Assembly (NCBI RefSeq): GCF_000428105.1
Contig: NZ_ATZH01000025.1
Location: 1 to 64,000, forward strand
Direction of reading: 5' to 3'
Length of the DNA: 64,000 bases
Source: Bacteroides pyogenes DSM 20611 = JCM 6294
Lineage (GTDB): Bacteria; Bacteroidota; Bacteroidia; Bacteroidales; Bacteroidaceae
Under the pieces are notes generated by a model. It saw nothing but the letters and a program-made list of their open reading frames with translations. It made no database searches and had not been told where the DNA came from. This document shows positions 16,350-24,097 of this stretch, piece by piece; the first letter of the stretch is position 1; every line of letters begins with the position of its first letter. A program made the translations under genes and the position numbers.

Positions 16350-17153
16350 TTAGTTGGTTGGTTCCGTTTCTTGCCTCCACGGGTATGCCACGCTTGTCCG
16401 GCGCATGCGTAAGAGCGTGCCTGCCAGTATGACGGCCGCTGCCGAAACAATGATGAAGTATGTGGAAGTGCCGGCAATGTCGCCCAGACTTTCCGCTTCG
16501 GGGTATCGGGCCATGAGGTAAACCGACAAGGAGTTGTTGACGATGTGCATCAGTATGCAGGGAATCAGGCTGGCTGTCTTGTAATACGTCCACGCCAGCA
16601 AAGCGCCCAATAGAAATGCGGGAAGCATCTGCGCGGGGTTGAGGTGGAACACGGCGAACAGCAGTGAGGAGATGAGGATGGCTTTCGTGGGGCTGTATTG
16701 TTTAAGCAGGGCTTTCAGTACGGCTCCTCTGAACACCAGCTCTTCTACCGTGGGGCCTATGATGGCGATGGCAAGAATGCCTCCCCATCCGGATGAAAGA
16801 ATGTCGAAAGCTTGCTCCATGATGTTGGGAATGCCTTTCATCAATTCGGTAATAGCCGTTACAACCACTCCGCACGACAGAATAGCCAGTACGCTGAGCC
16901 CGAGGTAAGAAACCGACACAGGCGACCATGTGCTTCTCTCTTTGCTGATGTAACCCGCTTTCCATAGATAAAGCGCCATCAAGAACTGCCCTGCCAGTTG
17001 CGCCGGAATCAGAATCGTTTGCATGATGGCCGCCTGACTTACCGGCTGTGAAGTGCTCAGCAGGTAGAATATATATGGAATAACGATTACGAGAGGCGCC
17101 ACGATTTGCGCCAGAAGAAAGTTTATCAAAACGATTTTAATGGCTGTTTTCAT
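16350..17153 (-). CDS. CPBP family intramembrane metalloprotease
   Basis: The 267-residue multi-pass membrane protein carries the CPBP motifs: E137-E138-x3-R142 (GPTVEELVFRGAV), H170 (LLFAVFHLNP) and H202 with N205 (ILMHIVNNS). These residues line the active site of Rce1-type intramembrane proteases. It heads the CPBP-DUF2975-HTH group and is preceded 54 bp upstream by a 29-codon hydrophobic reading frame. The grouping suggests peptide processing or immunity, but this is inference. It is a different subfamily from the CPBP protein at 9130-9870; the two share only the motifs. Confidence 0.9.
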   Translation of the reverse strand: MKTAIKIVLINFLLAQIVAPLVIVIPYIFYLLSTSQPVSQAAIMQTILIPAQLAGQFLMALYLWKAGYISKERSTWSPVSVSYLGLSVLAILSCGVVVTAITELMKGIPNIMEQAFDILSSGWGGILAIAIIGPTVEELVFRGAVLKALLKQYSPTKAILISSLLFAVFHLNPAQMLPAFLLGALLAWTYYKTASLIPCILMHIVNNSLSVYLMARYPEAESLGDIAGTSTYFIIVSAAAVILAGTLLRMRRTSVAYPWRQETEPTN

Positions 17154-17203
17154 ACTTTTTTGCTGATTTTCTACATTTAGGTTTGTTCGCTCCCGGTCTT
17201 GCT

Positions 17204-17225
17204 CATGTCACGCGCTTGTGACATG
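17204..17225. promoter_or_regulatory. Perfect dyad at the end of the 29-codon frame
   Basis: CATGTCAC (17204-17211) and GTGACATG (17218-17225) form a perfect 8-bp stem with a 6-nt loop. It overlaps the stop codon of the small frame and may reduce read-through into the CPBP gene or be a protein-binding site. Confidence 0.5.
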
Positions 17226-17297
17226 ACTGCATATAAACATGGCAACCATGGAAATCAATATGACCAATATCGATACGCTCATCAATGCTTTTTTCAT
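17208..17297 (-). CDS. Possible 29-residue single-pass membrane peptide
   Basis: An ATG-started frame of 29 codons encodes a peptide beginning MKKALMSVSILVILISMVAM and ending in CSHVTSA. It has two lysines, then about 20 hydrophobic residues, then a short polar tail, as expected for a small inner-membrane peptide or a signal-peptide-like product. It lies between the operator-like cluster and the CPBP gene, 54 bp upstream of it on the same strand. It is too short for codon statistics. It might be regulated with, or a substrate of, the protease. Confidence 0.45.
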   Translation of the reverse strand: MKKALMSVSILVILISMVAMFICSHVTSA

Positions 17298-17340
17298 AAT
17301 GCGTTGCTTTTATAATTGTTGTTACTTAAAGGAATTATTA

Positions 17341-17442
17341 TTGTTTATCGGTGGTTATTTATCGTTTATCGATATGCAAAGGTAGCGTTTATGTTTTAAG
17401 ATCCAAGCGATAAACGATATTTTTTTATTGTTTATCGATAAA
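17341..17442. promoter_or_regulatory. Four GTTTATCG operator-like sites around a promoter
   Basis: GTTTATCG occurs at 17343-17350, 17364-17371 and 17430-17437, and inverted (CGATAAAC) at 17408-17415. The spacing within pairs is 21-22 bp, about two helical turns. Sites 2 and 3 form a 12-bp perfect inverted repeat TATCGTTTATCG/CGATAAACGATA (17360-17371, 17408-17419). A TACCTTTG -7 box on the minus strand (17377-17384) lies between them. This looks like an autoregulated promoter for the peptide-CPBP-DUF2975-HTH unit. Confidence 0.7.
17377..17384 (-). promoter_or_regulatory. Bacteroides -7 box for the CPBP-DUF2975-HTH unit
   Basis: The plus strand reads CAAAGGTA, TACCTTTG on the minus strand, matching TAnnTTTG. 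It lies between inverted operator-like sites, 80 bases upstream of the 29-codon frame. Confidence 0.6.
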
Positions 17443-17473
17443 TGCGCATACAGGTTCGGCTTCTCCGCCGATT

Positions 17474-17564
17474 GAAAGAGTGGTTATCGTTTGAAAATAA
17501 GACAGGCAAAAAGCCGAAAGCAATTGTTCCGGTCCGGTTAAAAGAGTGGTTATCATTTGAAAAT
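17474..17564. repeat. 66-bp direct repeat, first of two in this spacer
   Basis: GAAAGAGTGGTTATCGTTTG (from 17474) recurs as AAAAGAGTGGTTATCATTTG (from 17540), 66 bp apart, with AAAAT following both. The open frame through it (17442-17705) therefore shows the phrase RLKEWLSFEN twice, 22 residues apart. I consider that frame incidental. Confidence 0.88.
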
Positions 17565-17634
17565 GGATATGTGGAAAGTTGTGTCGATATAGCTTTCACT
17601 CTTCTGTGTCGACCGGAGAGACCGGCAGTACGAT

Positions 17635-17728
17635 CAGGTAGAAAGTTATCCCAATACGGTCTCTACGTTGTAGGCGTACGTCTGAATAAAAAACCGGCAG
17701 CGTAGAAAGTTATCCCAATATGGCTTCC
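17635..17728. repeat. Direct repeat copying the 3' end of ribF
   Basis: GTAGAAAGTTATCCCAATA occurs at 17638-17656 (CGG follows) and 17702-17720 (TGG follows), 64 bp apart. The right copy contains the last codons and stop of ribF (VEAILG-stop on the minus strand). The left copy reads VETVLG-stop in the same register. So the gene end, with its stop codon, is duplicated downstream of the gene. Confidence 0.88.
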
Positions 17729-18672
17729 ACCTCTTCGGCGTCCTTATGGAGCCGGGCGATAAGCTCGTCGATGGTGTCGAACTTCAGTTCGGGACGCGTA
17801 CGCTTGACGAACGTCAGCCGGATGGACTTGTCGTAAATATCGGAATAAAAATGAAGAATATTCACCTCGATGGTGCGATGAGGCCCGTTGCCGATGGTGG
17901 GACGTACGCCTATGTTCAGCATTCCTTTGTACCTTTTCCCGTCGAAATCTACCCATACGGCATACACTCCGTCGGCAGGAACCAGCTTGTCGGGGTTGTC
18001 TACGCTCAGGTTGGCGGTGGGAAAGCCGATTTTTCTTCCTATCCGGTAGCCGCCTACCACTATTCCGTTCATGAAATATTGGTATCCCAGACTGCGTGCT
18101 GCCGTATCTACTTCGCCTTGCCGCAAAAGATTCCGGATGAGCGAGGAACTTACCGGCGTCTCACCGCCGGGCGACGCTTGTCTGCAACTGTCCGAACCGA
18201 TATCCGCGGTGCAGGCAGAGGCTTGTATCACATCCATACCGATGGCTTTTCCGTAACGTACATAGTCGTCGAACCCGTCTCTGCGGTCGCGTCCGAAGCG
18301 GTGGTCGTATCCTATGACGAGGCATTCCACCCGGAAGCGTTCTTTCAGTATGTGCGTCATAAACTCTTCGGCGGTGAGGCTTGCCACTTCGGGCGTGAAG
18401 TCGAGCATCAGGCAATAATCCACTCCGGTTTCGCTCAACAGGCTTGTCCTTTCTTCGGGAGTGTTCAACAGCTCCGGGCGGTAATCGCTCTGCATCACCT
18501 TGCGGGGATGAATCGGAAAGGTGATCAGTGCGGAGCGCAATCCTCTGCTTGCCGCTATCTCTCTCACCTGCCTGATAAGGTAACGGTGTCCTGTGTGTAC
18601 TCCGTCGAAGAAACCGATGGTCGCCACACAAGGTTCGGGAGGAAAAGCCGATATGTCGTTTATGACTTGCAT
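17710..18672 (-). CDS. ribF: Bifunctional riboflavin kinase/FAD synthetase
   Basis: The frame is open from 18822, overlapping the HAD gene, but the ATG at 18672 (MQVINDISAF) gives the normal 320 residues and starts 4 bp after the HAD stop. The N-terminal nucleotidyltransferase (about 1-185) has GFFDGVHTGHR, with the HxGH-type motif, and the late VSSSLIRNLL. The C-terminal flavokinase (about 190-320) has GRKIGFPTANL and NIGVRPTIG. It makes FMN and then FAD from riboflavin. It appears to be third in an ATPase-HAD-ribF transcript. Its 3' end is duplicated downstream. Confidence 0.96.
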   Translation of the reverse strand: MQVINDISAFPPEPCVATIGFFDGVHTGHRYLIRQVREIAASRGLRSALITFPIHPRKVMQSDYRPELLNTPEERTSLLSETGVDYCLMLDFTPEVASLTAEEFMTHILKERFRVECLVIGYDHRFGRDRRDGFDDYVRYGKAIGMDVIQASACTADIGSDSCRQASPGGETPVSSSLIRNLLRQGEVDTAARSLGYQYFMNGIVVGGYRIGRKIGFPTANLSVDNPDKLVPADGVYAVWVDFDGKRYKGMLNIGVRPTIGNGPHRTIEVNILHFYSDIYDKSIRLTFVKRTRPELKFDTIDELIARLHKDAEEVEAILG

Positions 18673-18676
18673 GTTC

Positions 18677-19309
18677 TTATATTCTTTTTTGTTCGGGGAA
18701 CAGGTGGCTCCAGTTTTCTCCGGCTTGCGGAGTATAGGTCGATATGCCCAGCTCCTGAGCCATCCGGCAGTTCTCTTTCGAATCGTCGATGAAGAGCGTT
18801 TCCTTCGGGTCGATGCCCGCATCCTCGATAACCGCTTTGAAAATACCGGCTTCGGGCTTTGCCATTTTCATCTCGAATGAGAGATATATTTTTTCGAAAT
18901 AGTCTTTCGCCTGAAAGGCGCGATAGGGGAAAGCGTGCTGACACGCCCATTCCCAATGTATCTCGTTCGTATTGCTGAGCAGGTAGACTACATATTTCTC
19001 GCGGAGCTTCAGCAGCAAGTCGAGCTTATAAGTAGGTATGTCTACCAGGAAGCTGTTCCATGCTTCGTCTATCTGCTCGTCCGTCAGTTTTTTGCCTGTC
19101 ATTTCGCGAACGCCTTCCCGAAATTCGGCGGGAGTGATCAATCCTTTTTCGTATTGCAGGAAGAGTCCCTGCTGGTGATAAATGTTGAGCATGTCTTCTA
19201 CGTGCTCGAACCCCAGTTTTTTAAAGTTGTCAATGCATCGTTGGCGGTCAAGATCAATCAGTACGCCGCCGAAATCGATAAGAAGGTTTTTAATTCCTTT
19301 ACTTTTCAT
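18677..19309 (-). CDS. HAD family hydrolase (YihX-like)
   Basis: The 210-residue HAD phosphatase has motif I DFGGVLIDLDR, motif II LLSNTNEIH, a motif III lysine in MAKPEAGIFK, and motif IV LFIDDSKEN. The cap is the small helical C1 type. The motifs fit the YihX/epoxide-hydrolase-N-like group acting on sugar phosphates or nucleotides. Since ribF follows by 4 bp, dephosphorylation of a flavin precursor is a possible role, but this is inference from position. The start overlaps the upstream ATPase stop by 11 bp. Confidence 0.92.
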   Translation of the reverse strand: MKSKGIKNLLIDFGGVLIDLDRQRCIDNFKKLGFEHVEDMLNIYHQQGLFLQYEKGLITPAEFREGVREMTGKKLTDEQIDEAWNSFLVDIPTYKLDLLLKLREKYVVYLLSNTNEIHWEWACQHAFPYRAFQAKDYFEKIYLSFEMKMAKPEAGIFKAVIEDAGIDPKETLFIDDSKENCRMAQELGISTYTPQAGENWSHLFPEQKRI

Positions 19310-22010
19310 TTTTATTTGTTTGTCTAAATGATATACGTTGAATGAGGCGGATGAGTTCTCCTACCCATAACACCATGGAAGAAACGCCCGCCACCCAGAG
19401 CCATGTTTGCCAACTGAGCGGTACGGTGCGGAATACAGCTCCGCCGAACTGCACGATTAAGAATTGTCCGATCAGGATAATGAGTACGACCAACTCCATG
19501 CCGTACGACTTGGAAAGCCCCTTGAATGCTGAGTCGGAAGTACCGAACACGCATACGTTGAAGAGGTTCCAGAATTGAAGCATCACGAAGAAAGTGAAGA
19601 AAACCGTGAGCCGGTAGATGGTCATTCCCTGGTCGCTGTAAGTGAAATGGTAAATCATGCCCAGCAGCACGATGAGGAAAAGAGTTCCCACTCCTATGAT
19701 ATAGTTGCGCATGGGGCGTGTGATGATGAAGTCGCTGCTCCGGCGGGGCTTTTCGCGCATTACCTTCTCGCTGGGAGGAATCGAAGCCAGTGCCAGAGCG
19801 GCGAAGGTGTCCATGATCAGGTTCACCCACAGCATTTGCGTAACGGTGAGCGGAAGTTCCGTACCGATGACGGATCCGAGCAAGACAATCAGCAGGGCGA
19901 CAAAGTTGATGGTCAGCTGGAAAACGATGAACCGCTGGATGTTCTTATAGAGCGAACGTCCCCACATTACTGCCGTTCCGATGCTGTTGAACGAATCGTC
20001 GAGCAGGGTGATGTCGCTCGCTTCTTTCGCTACCGAAGTTCCCGTACCCATAGAGAGCCCCACCTGGGCATGGTTCAAAGCGGGCGCGTCGTTCGTTCCG
20101 TCGCCTGTTACGGCTACCACCGCCCCGTTTTGCTGGAGCAGCTGCACCAACCGCTGTTTGTCCGTAGGCCGTGCGCGCGACATGATTTTGATGTCTTTCA
20201 CCCGTTCCAGCGCCTCTTTGTCGCTCAGCTCCGCAAACCGGATGCCGGTAATCGAGTTGTTTTCGTTGTCCGTCTCCGGATCCCAAAGCCCTATTTGCCG
20301 GGCAATTTCCCTTGCCGTGCCGGGAGTGTCGCCGGTTACGATCTTGATTCCGATACCCGCTGACCGGCATTTGTGTACCGCTGCCGAAACATCCGGACGG
20401 ATAGGGTCGGAGATGGCCACTATCCCTAAGAAACTTAGGTCGCCTCCCGATGAAAGGGCAGCGCAGTCGTCGGGTTCGTTCTCGTCTACTATTTTGAACG
20501 CGAATCCAAGTGTCCGCATCGCCATATTCTGATACTCTTGCAATTGCTTTTCTATCGTCGAACGGTATTCCGACACCTCTACCCGCTTCCCGTTCAATAC
20601 CACATCTTTGCATTTGTCGAGCACGATTTCGGGAGCTCCTTTCATATAGAACACTTTTTCCCCCAGCAGCGGCGAGTCGGCCAGTGTCGCCATGAATTTC
20701 CGTTCGGTGGAGAAAGTCAATTGGTCGATGATGCGGGATTCTTCGCGAAGTTCGAGGTAATTGCGTCCCTGCCGGTGGAGCCAGAGCAGCAAAGCCACCT
20801 CCGTCGGGTTTCCCACGCCTTTAGGCTTCCATTGTCCTTCGGTTTCTTCCAAAAAGGCGGTGGAGTTCGCGCTGATTCCTTCGGCGATGAGGTTGCTCAC
20901 CTCATCGTTATCGACCAGTTTCCCGGTAGCCCCCAGCGCATAGAACCCCGGTTCGTACACCTGCATCTGGTTTTGAGTCAGCGTGCCTGTCTTGTCGGTA
21001 CAGATCACCGTGATGGCTCCCATCGTTTCGCAAGCGTGCATCTTTCTCACCAGATTGTTGGTAGACAGCATGCGGCGCATGTTCAGAGCCAGACTGAGGG
21101 TGACGCTCATCGGCAAGCCTTCGGGCACAGCCACTACAATCAGCGTAACCGCCATCATGAAGTAGTTGAGGGTTCGTTCCAAAACCGGCAACCAGTCGTG
21201 CCAACCGTTCAGTGCGGCGAAGTCGTAGTGAAGCAATACGTCTTTGATGAAGAAGGTGAGGAAAGACAGTAAGGCGACGGTGAAACCGATCTTCCCGATC
21301 AGATTCGCCAGCCTTGTGAGCTGTATGTTCAACGGAGTCTGTTCCAGCGGCTGTTCCGTACTCTGGCGGGCCACTTTGCCTATCTCGGTGGCGTCCCCCA
21401 CGTGGGTCACGCGCATCGTTCCGTGTCCGTCTACTACGGTAGTGCCGCGCATCACTAAATTGGAGGCGTAAGTCGCTTCTTTATCGAAGTTTTCTTCGAT
21501 GATGGTTTTCGAGGTAACCGGTTCGCCGGTGAGGTTCGACTCGTTCACTTGCATGGAGATGGCCTCCAGCAACTCTCCGTCGGCGGGAATCTCCTCGCCC
21601 GTTTCCAAAATGACGATATCGCCCGTCACAATGTCTTTGCGCGGCACTTCCTGTATCCGTCCGCTGCGTATCACTTTCACGGGAGTCTCTTCGTTGACCG
21701 CATTCAGCAGGTCGAACTTTTTATTGGCGTCGTATTCGAAGAAGAAACCGATGCCCGTAGCCAGCAGGATGGCAGCTATGATTCCGATGGTTTCGGCGTA
21801 TTCATTTTCTATCAAGGAGATGATCAACGACAGTACGGCTGCTATCAGCAAGACGCGCACAATCGGGTCTTCGAACTTTTCAAGATAAAGCTTCCAAAGA
21901 GAAGGACGCTTGGGGGGTGTCAGCAGGTTTATACCATTTTCTCTCCTGCTTCGCAGGACTTCATTCTCTGTAAGACCTAAATGATAATAATCCTCTTTTT
22001 TTGCACTCAT
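19299..22010 (-). CDS. Calcium-translocating P-type ATPase, PMCA type
   Basis: The 903-residue P2-type ATPase has all domains. An N-terminal cation-ATPase segment leads to membrane helices M1-M2 (about 50-95) and the actuator motif NLTGEP. M4 carries VAVPEGLPM, the Ca2+-binding signature, and the phosphorylation site is CTDKTGTLTQNQM. The nucleotide domain has MKGAPEIVL, the hinge region is VTGDGTNDAPAL, and C-terminal helices contain MLWVNLIMDTFAALALA. It would export Ca2+ from the cytoplasm. It overlaps the following HAD gene by 11 bp and has its own promoter box at 22038-22045. Confidence 0.95.
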   Translation of the reverse strand: MSAKKEDYYHLGLTENEVLRSRRENGINLLTPPKRPSLWKLYLEKFEDPIVRVLLIAAVLSLIISLIENEYAETIGIIAAILLATGIGFFFEYDANKKFDLLNAVNEETPVKVIRSGRIQEVPRKDIVTGDIVILETGEEIPADGELLEAISMQVNESNLTGEPVTSKTIIEENFDKEATYASNLVMRGTTVVDGHGTMRVTHVGDATEIGKVARQSTEQPLEQTPLNIQLTRLANLIGKIGFTVALLSFLTFFIKDVLLHYDFAALNGWHDWLPVLERTLNYFMMAVTLIVVAVPEGLPMSVTLSLALNMRRMLSTNNLVRKMHACETMGAITVICTDKTGTLTQNQMQVYEPGFYALGATGKLVDNDEVSNLIAEGISANSTAFLEETEGQWKPKGVGNPTEVALLLWLHRQGRNYLELREESRIIDQLTFSTERKFMATLADSPLLGEKVFYMKGAPEIVLDKCKDVVLNGKRVEVSEYRSTIEKQLQEYQNMAMRTLGFAFKIVDENEPDDCAALSSGGDLSFLGIVAISDPIRPDVSAAVHKCRSAGIGIKIVTGDTPGTAREIARQIGLWDPETDNENNSITGIRFAELSDKEALERVKDIKIMSRARPTDKQRLVQLLQQNGAVVAVTGDGTNDAPALNHAQVGLSMGTGTSVAKEASDITLLDDSFNSIGTAVMWGRSLYKNIQRFIVFQLTINFVALLIVLLGSVIGTELPLTVTQMLWVNLIMDTFAALALASIPPSEKVMREKPRRSSDFIITRPMRNYIIGVGTLFLIVLLGMIYHFTYSDQGMTIYRLTVFFTFFVMLQFWNLFNVCVFGTSDSAFKGLSKSYGMELVVLIILIGQFLIVQFGGAVFRTVPLSWQTWLWVAGVSSMVLWVGELIRLIQRISFRQTNKNEK

Positions 22011-22037
22011 GCAGATACATGCGTTTAGTTAGGAATG

Positions 22038-22045
22038 CAAAAGTA
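22038..22045 (-). promoter_or_regulatory. Bacteroides -7 box for the Ca2+ ATPase
   Basis: The plus strand reads CAAAAGTA, TACTTTTG on the minus strand, matching TAnnTTTG, 28 bases before the start codon. Confidence 0.6.
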
Positions 22046-22070
22046 CAATATTAAATTGTGATATAGCTTT

Positions 22071-23366
22071 TTAATTAAAACTTTTTAGGAAGTTACTCCT
22101 TTCTGTTAAATCGCAATCCGGACAGAGAGGCAAGGTGAACCAGAATGTCGACCCTTTCCCTATTTCCGATTCGACTCCAATCCTGCCTCCCAGTTTGTTG
22201 ATGATGCCTTTGGATATGGCCAGCCCCAGTCCCGTACCGTTTTTCTCCTCTTTGTTCAGTTTTACAAACCGTTCGAATATATCTTGAAGTCTGTCTTGGG
22301 GAATTCCCGAACCGGTGTCGCTCACGTAGAAGTAAAGCTCATTCTCTTTCGCTTGATAGCCTATGCGGATATTTCCCGACTCGGTGAATTTTATGGCATT
22401 CGCTATAAAGTTGGACAACACTTGAATAAGCCGGTTCTGATCGGTCTTTATCAGGCACGCCGATAGCCCGAGTTCGGTAATGATTTCTATTTTATTGTTT
22501 TTTTCAGTGTGGGCTATTCTCATTTGAAAGAGTTGGCGCAAGTCGGAAAGCAATTGGTTGATGTCTATATTCGTATAAGTGAAATCGATGGTTCCGGCTT
22601 CTATCTTTGAAAGGTCGAGAATGTCGTTGACCAGTTGCAGCAAGAGGTCGGCATTCATTTTGATGATTTCTTTATACTGTGTTTTTTCTTCTTCGACATT
22701 TGTGTAGCTCAATATCTCGGAGAATCCTGTAATGGCATTGATCGGTGTACGGATTTCATGACTCATATTGGCAAGAAAGGCGGATTTCGACAAATTGGCT
22801 TTTTCTGCTTTTTCTTTCGCTATTTTGAGTTCTTCCTCAGTTCTTTTTTGCTTGGTTACGTCATGAACAGTGATTACCATGTTTTCTTCTCCGTCGAGCA
22901 ACAGGTATGTGCCCGATATGACGGTGTTGCATGTTGTTTCTTGATTGCCGTTTAGCTTTATCTCTACGGTAGCTTCGAGATCGGAAAAGCTCTTTTTCTC
23001 TTCGAACGCTTTGAGGGTAGTCTGGCGTATGGGGCAGGAGGCGCAGAAAGGGTGTGTTCCGCAGCCGCTTTTGGATGATAGGGCGTTCCGGCATTGCAGC
23101 AGATCGCCTACTTTTTTCACTTCTTGTGTCTTTAGCGTGCCTGTTCGCTCGTAATAGTTGGTATGGAGAACTGTAAGCTCTTTGTTTACCAGCAAGATAA
23201 AAGCGTGTATGTTTTTAAAGATAGCGTTGTTGATGTGATTGGCGCTTTTCAGTTTGTTTGATTCCAAGGCTAACGCTTGCTGTATTTGTCGTTTTCGTTT
23301 TATTTCGAACAACATGCCTGTTAATAGAATAACAGACAAAGTGACAGCTATAATTTGTAATGCCAT
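22071..23366 (-). CDS. Membrane PAS-domain sensor histidine kinase with a Cys cluster
   Basis: The 431-residue kinase has one N-terminal membrane segment (about 2-20), a PAS domain (about 45-170), a short coiled coil, HisKA with H203 (NMSHEIRTPIN), and a HATPase_c domain with the N-box NFIANAIKF, DTGSGIP and GTGLGLAIS. The PAS domain holds four cysteines: C92, then C102, C108 and C111 in GCGTHPFCASCPIR. They could bind a metal or Fe-S cluster or form a redox switch. No response regulator, receiver domain or obvious target gene is adjacent, so it is an orphan kinase. Confidence 0.93.
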   Translation of the reverse strand: MALQIIAVTLSVILLTGMLFEIKRKRQIQQALALESNKLKSANHINNAIFKNIHAFILLVNKELTVLHTNYYERTGTLKTQEVKKVGDLLQCRNALSSKSGCGTHPFCASCPIRQTTLKAFEEKKSFSDLEATVEIKLNGNQETTCNTVISGTYLLLDGEENMVITVHDVTKQKRTEEELKIAKEKAEKANLSKSAFLANMSHEIRTPINAITGFSEILSYTNVEEEKTQYKEIIKMNADLLLQLVNDILDLSKIEAGTIDFTYTNIDINQLLSDLRQLFQMRIAHTEKNNKIEIITELGLSACLIKTDQNRLIQVLSNFIANAIKFTESGNIRIGYQAKENELYFYVSDTGSGIPQDRLQDIFERFVKLNKEEKNGTGLGLAISKGIINKLGGRIGVESEIGKGSTFWFTLPLCPDCDLTERSNFLKSFN

Positions 23367-23411
23367 AAGGTTTATGTTAGTTGCCGGTTTTTTCTATGAT
23401 GATAACGGGCG

Positions 23412-23419
23412 CAAAGATA
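23412..23419 (-). promoter_or_regulatory. Bacteroides -7 box for the histidine kinase
   Basis: The plus strand reads CAAAGATA, TATCTTTG on the minus strand, matching TAnnTTTG, 46 bases before the start codon. Confidence 0.6.
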
Positions 23420-23660
23420 ACGTTTTATCTAAATATGGAGAAGCTCTTTCTTGTAAATCTGAGGGTTTTCTTCTTTTTTTGAATCATTTTTAGCTTCTTC
23501 GCCTGCCACCGGACGAATATTTGTTGCCTAATGCCGGCTTTTATCGCTTGCATGGCCTTTTGGGGCAATATAATATTATATATGTATGAAGAAAAGTATG
23601 GCTTTGAACAAAAATCTTTTGCCTACGTTATATGAATGAAACTAATAAAAACATAACATT

Positions 23661-23825
23661 ATGAAGAAGTACATTTGTGTGGTTTGTGAATACATCTACG
23701 ACCCGGAATTGGGAGATCCTGAAAGCGGCATCGAACCGGGAACTGCTTTTGAAGATATTCCGGAAGATTGGGTATGCCCTTTATGCGGAGTAGGGAAAGA
23801 AGACTTTGAACCTTACGAGGAATAA
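23661..23825 (+). CDS. rd: Rubredoxin
   Basis: This 54-residue protein has the two CxxC knuckles of rubredoxin: C6-VV-C9 and C39-PL-C42, which bind one iron. The conserved [15 protein letters not shown] and [14 protein letters not shown] segments match the family closely. It is a soluble one-electron carrier, in anaerobes often serving peroxide or superoxide reduction. It is transcribed alone, with the kinase divergent upstream and a hairpin downstream (23961-24003); no rubrerythrin or reductase partner is adjacent. Confidence 0.97.
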   Translation: MKKYICVVCEYIYDPELGDPESGIEPGTAFEDIPEDWVCPLCGVGKEDFEPYEE

Positions 23826-23879
23826 AAGGCTCTGCAAGGAAAGGTCTTGTCGGCTGGTCGGCAAAATAGACCGGCAACC

Positions 23880-24003
23880 GGGTTTAAAACGAAATAATGC
23901 AGATTTTACAGCCCGAGATGATTGTGAACAGTGCCGACGACATCCGTTTAAAATGAAATAACGCAGATTTACAGGTTTGTACGGAAACCTTGTAAATCTG
24001 CGT
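23880..24003. repeat. 64-bp direct repeat with a CGCAGATT hairpin
   Basis: GTTTAAAACGAAATAATGCAG (from 23882) recurs as GTTTAAAATGAAATAACGCAG (from 23946), 64 bp apart, with ATTTTACAG or ATTTACAG following. The right copy forms a hairpin: ACGCAGATTTACA (23961-23973) with TGTAAATCTGCGT (23991-24003), extended by GGTTT/AAACC. It separates the convergent rubredoxin and transporter genes and probably ends both transcripts. Confidence 0.85.
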
Positions 24004-24097
24004 TTATTATTTGCTTCATCTGTTTGGATACCCTTTCCCCTGTCGGAAGATTCCGTTTGGGAGATAGAATGATAAGCCGTTCAAAGCATTTCGCTCT

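Noticed and set aside
17442..17705. An 87-residue frame with RLKEWLSFEN twice
   Set aside because: The internal repeat is explained by the 66-bp spacer repeat, and the frame ends in the copied ribF terminus; no family resemblance.
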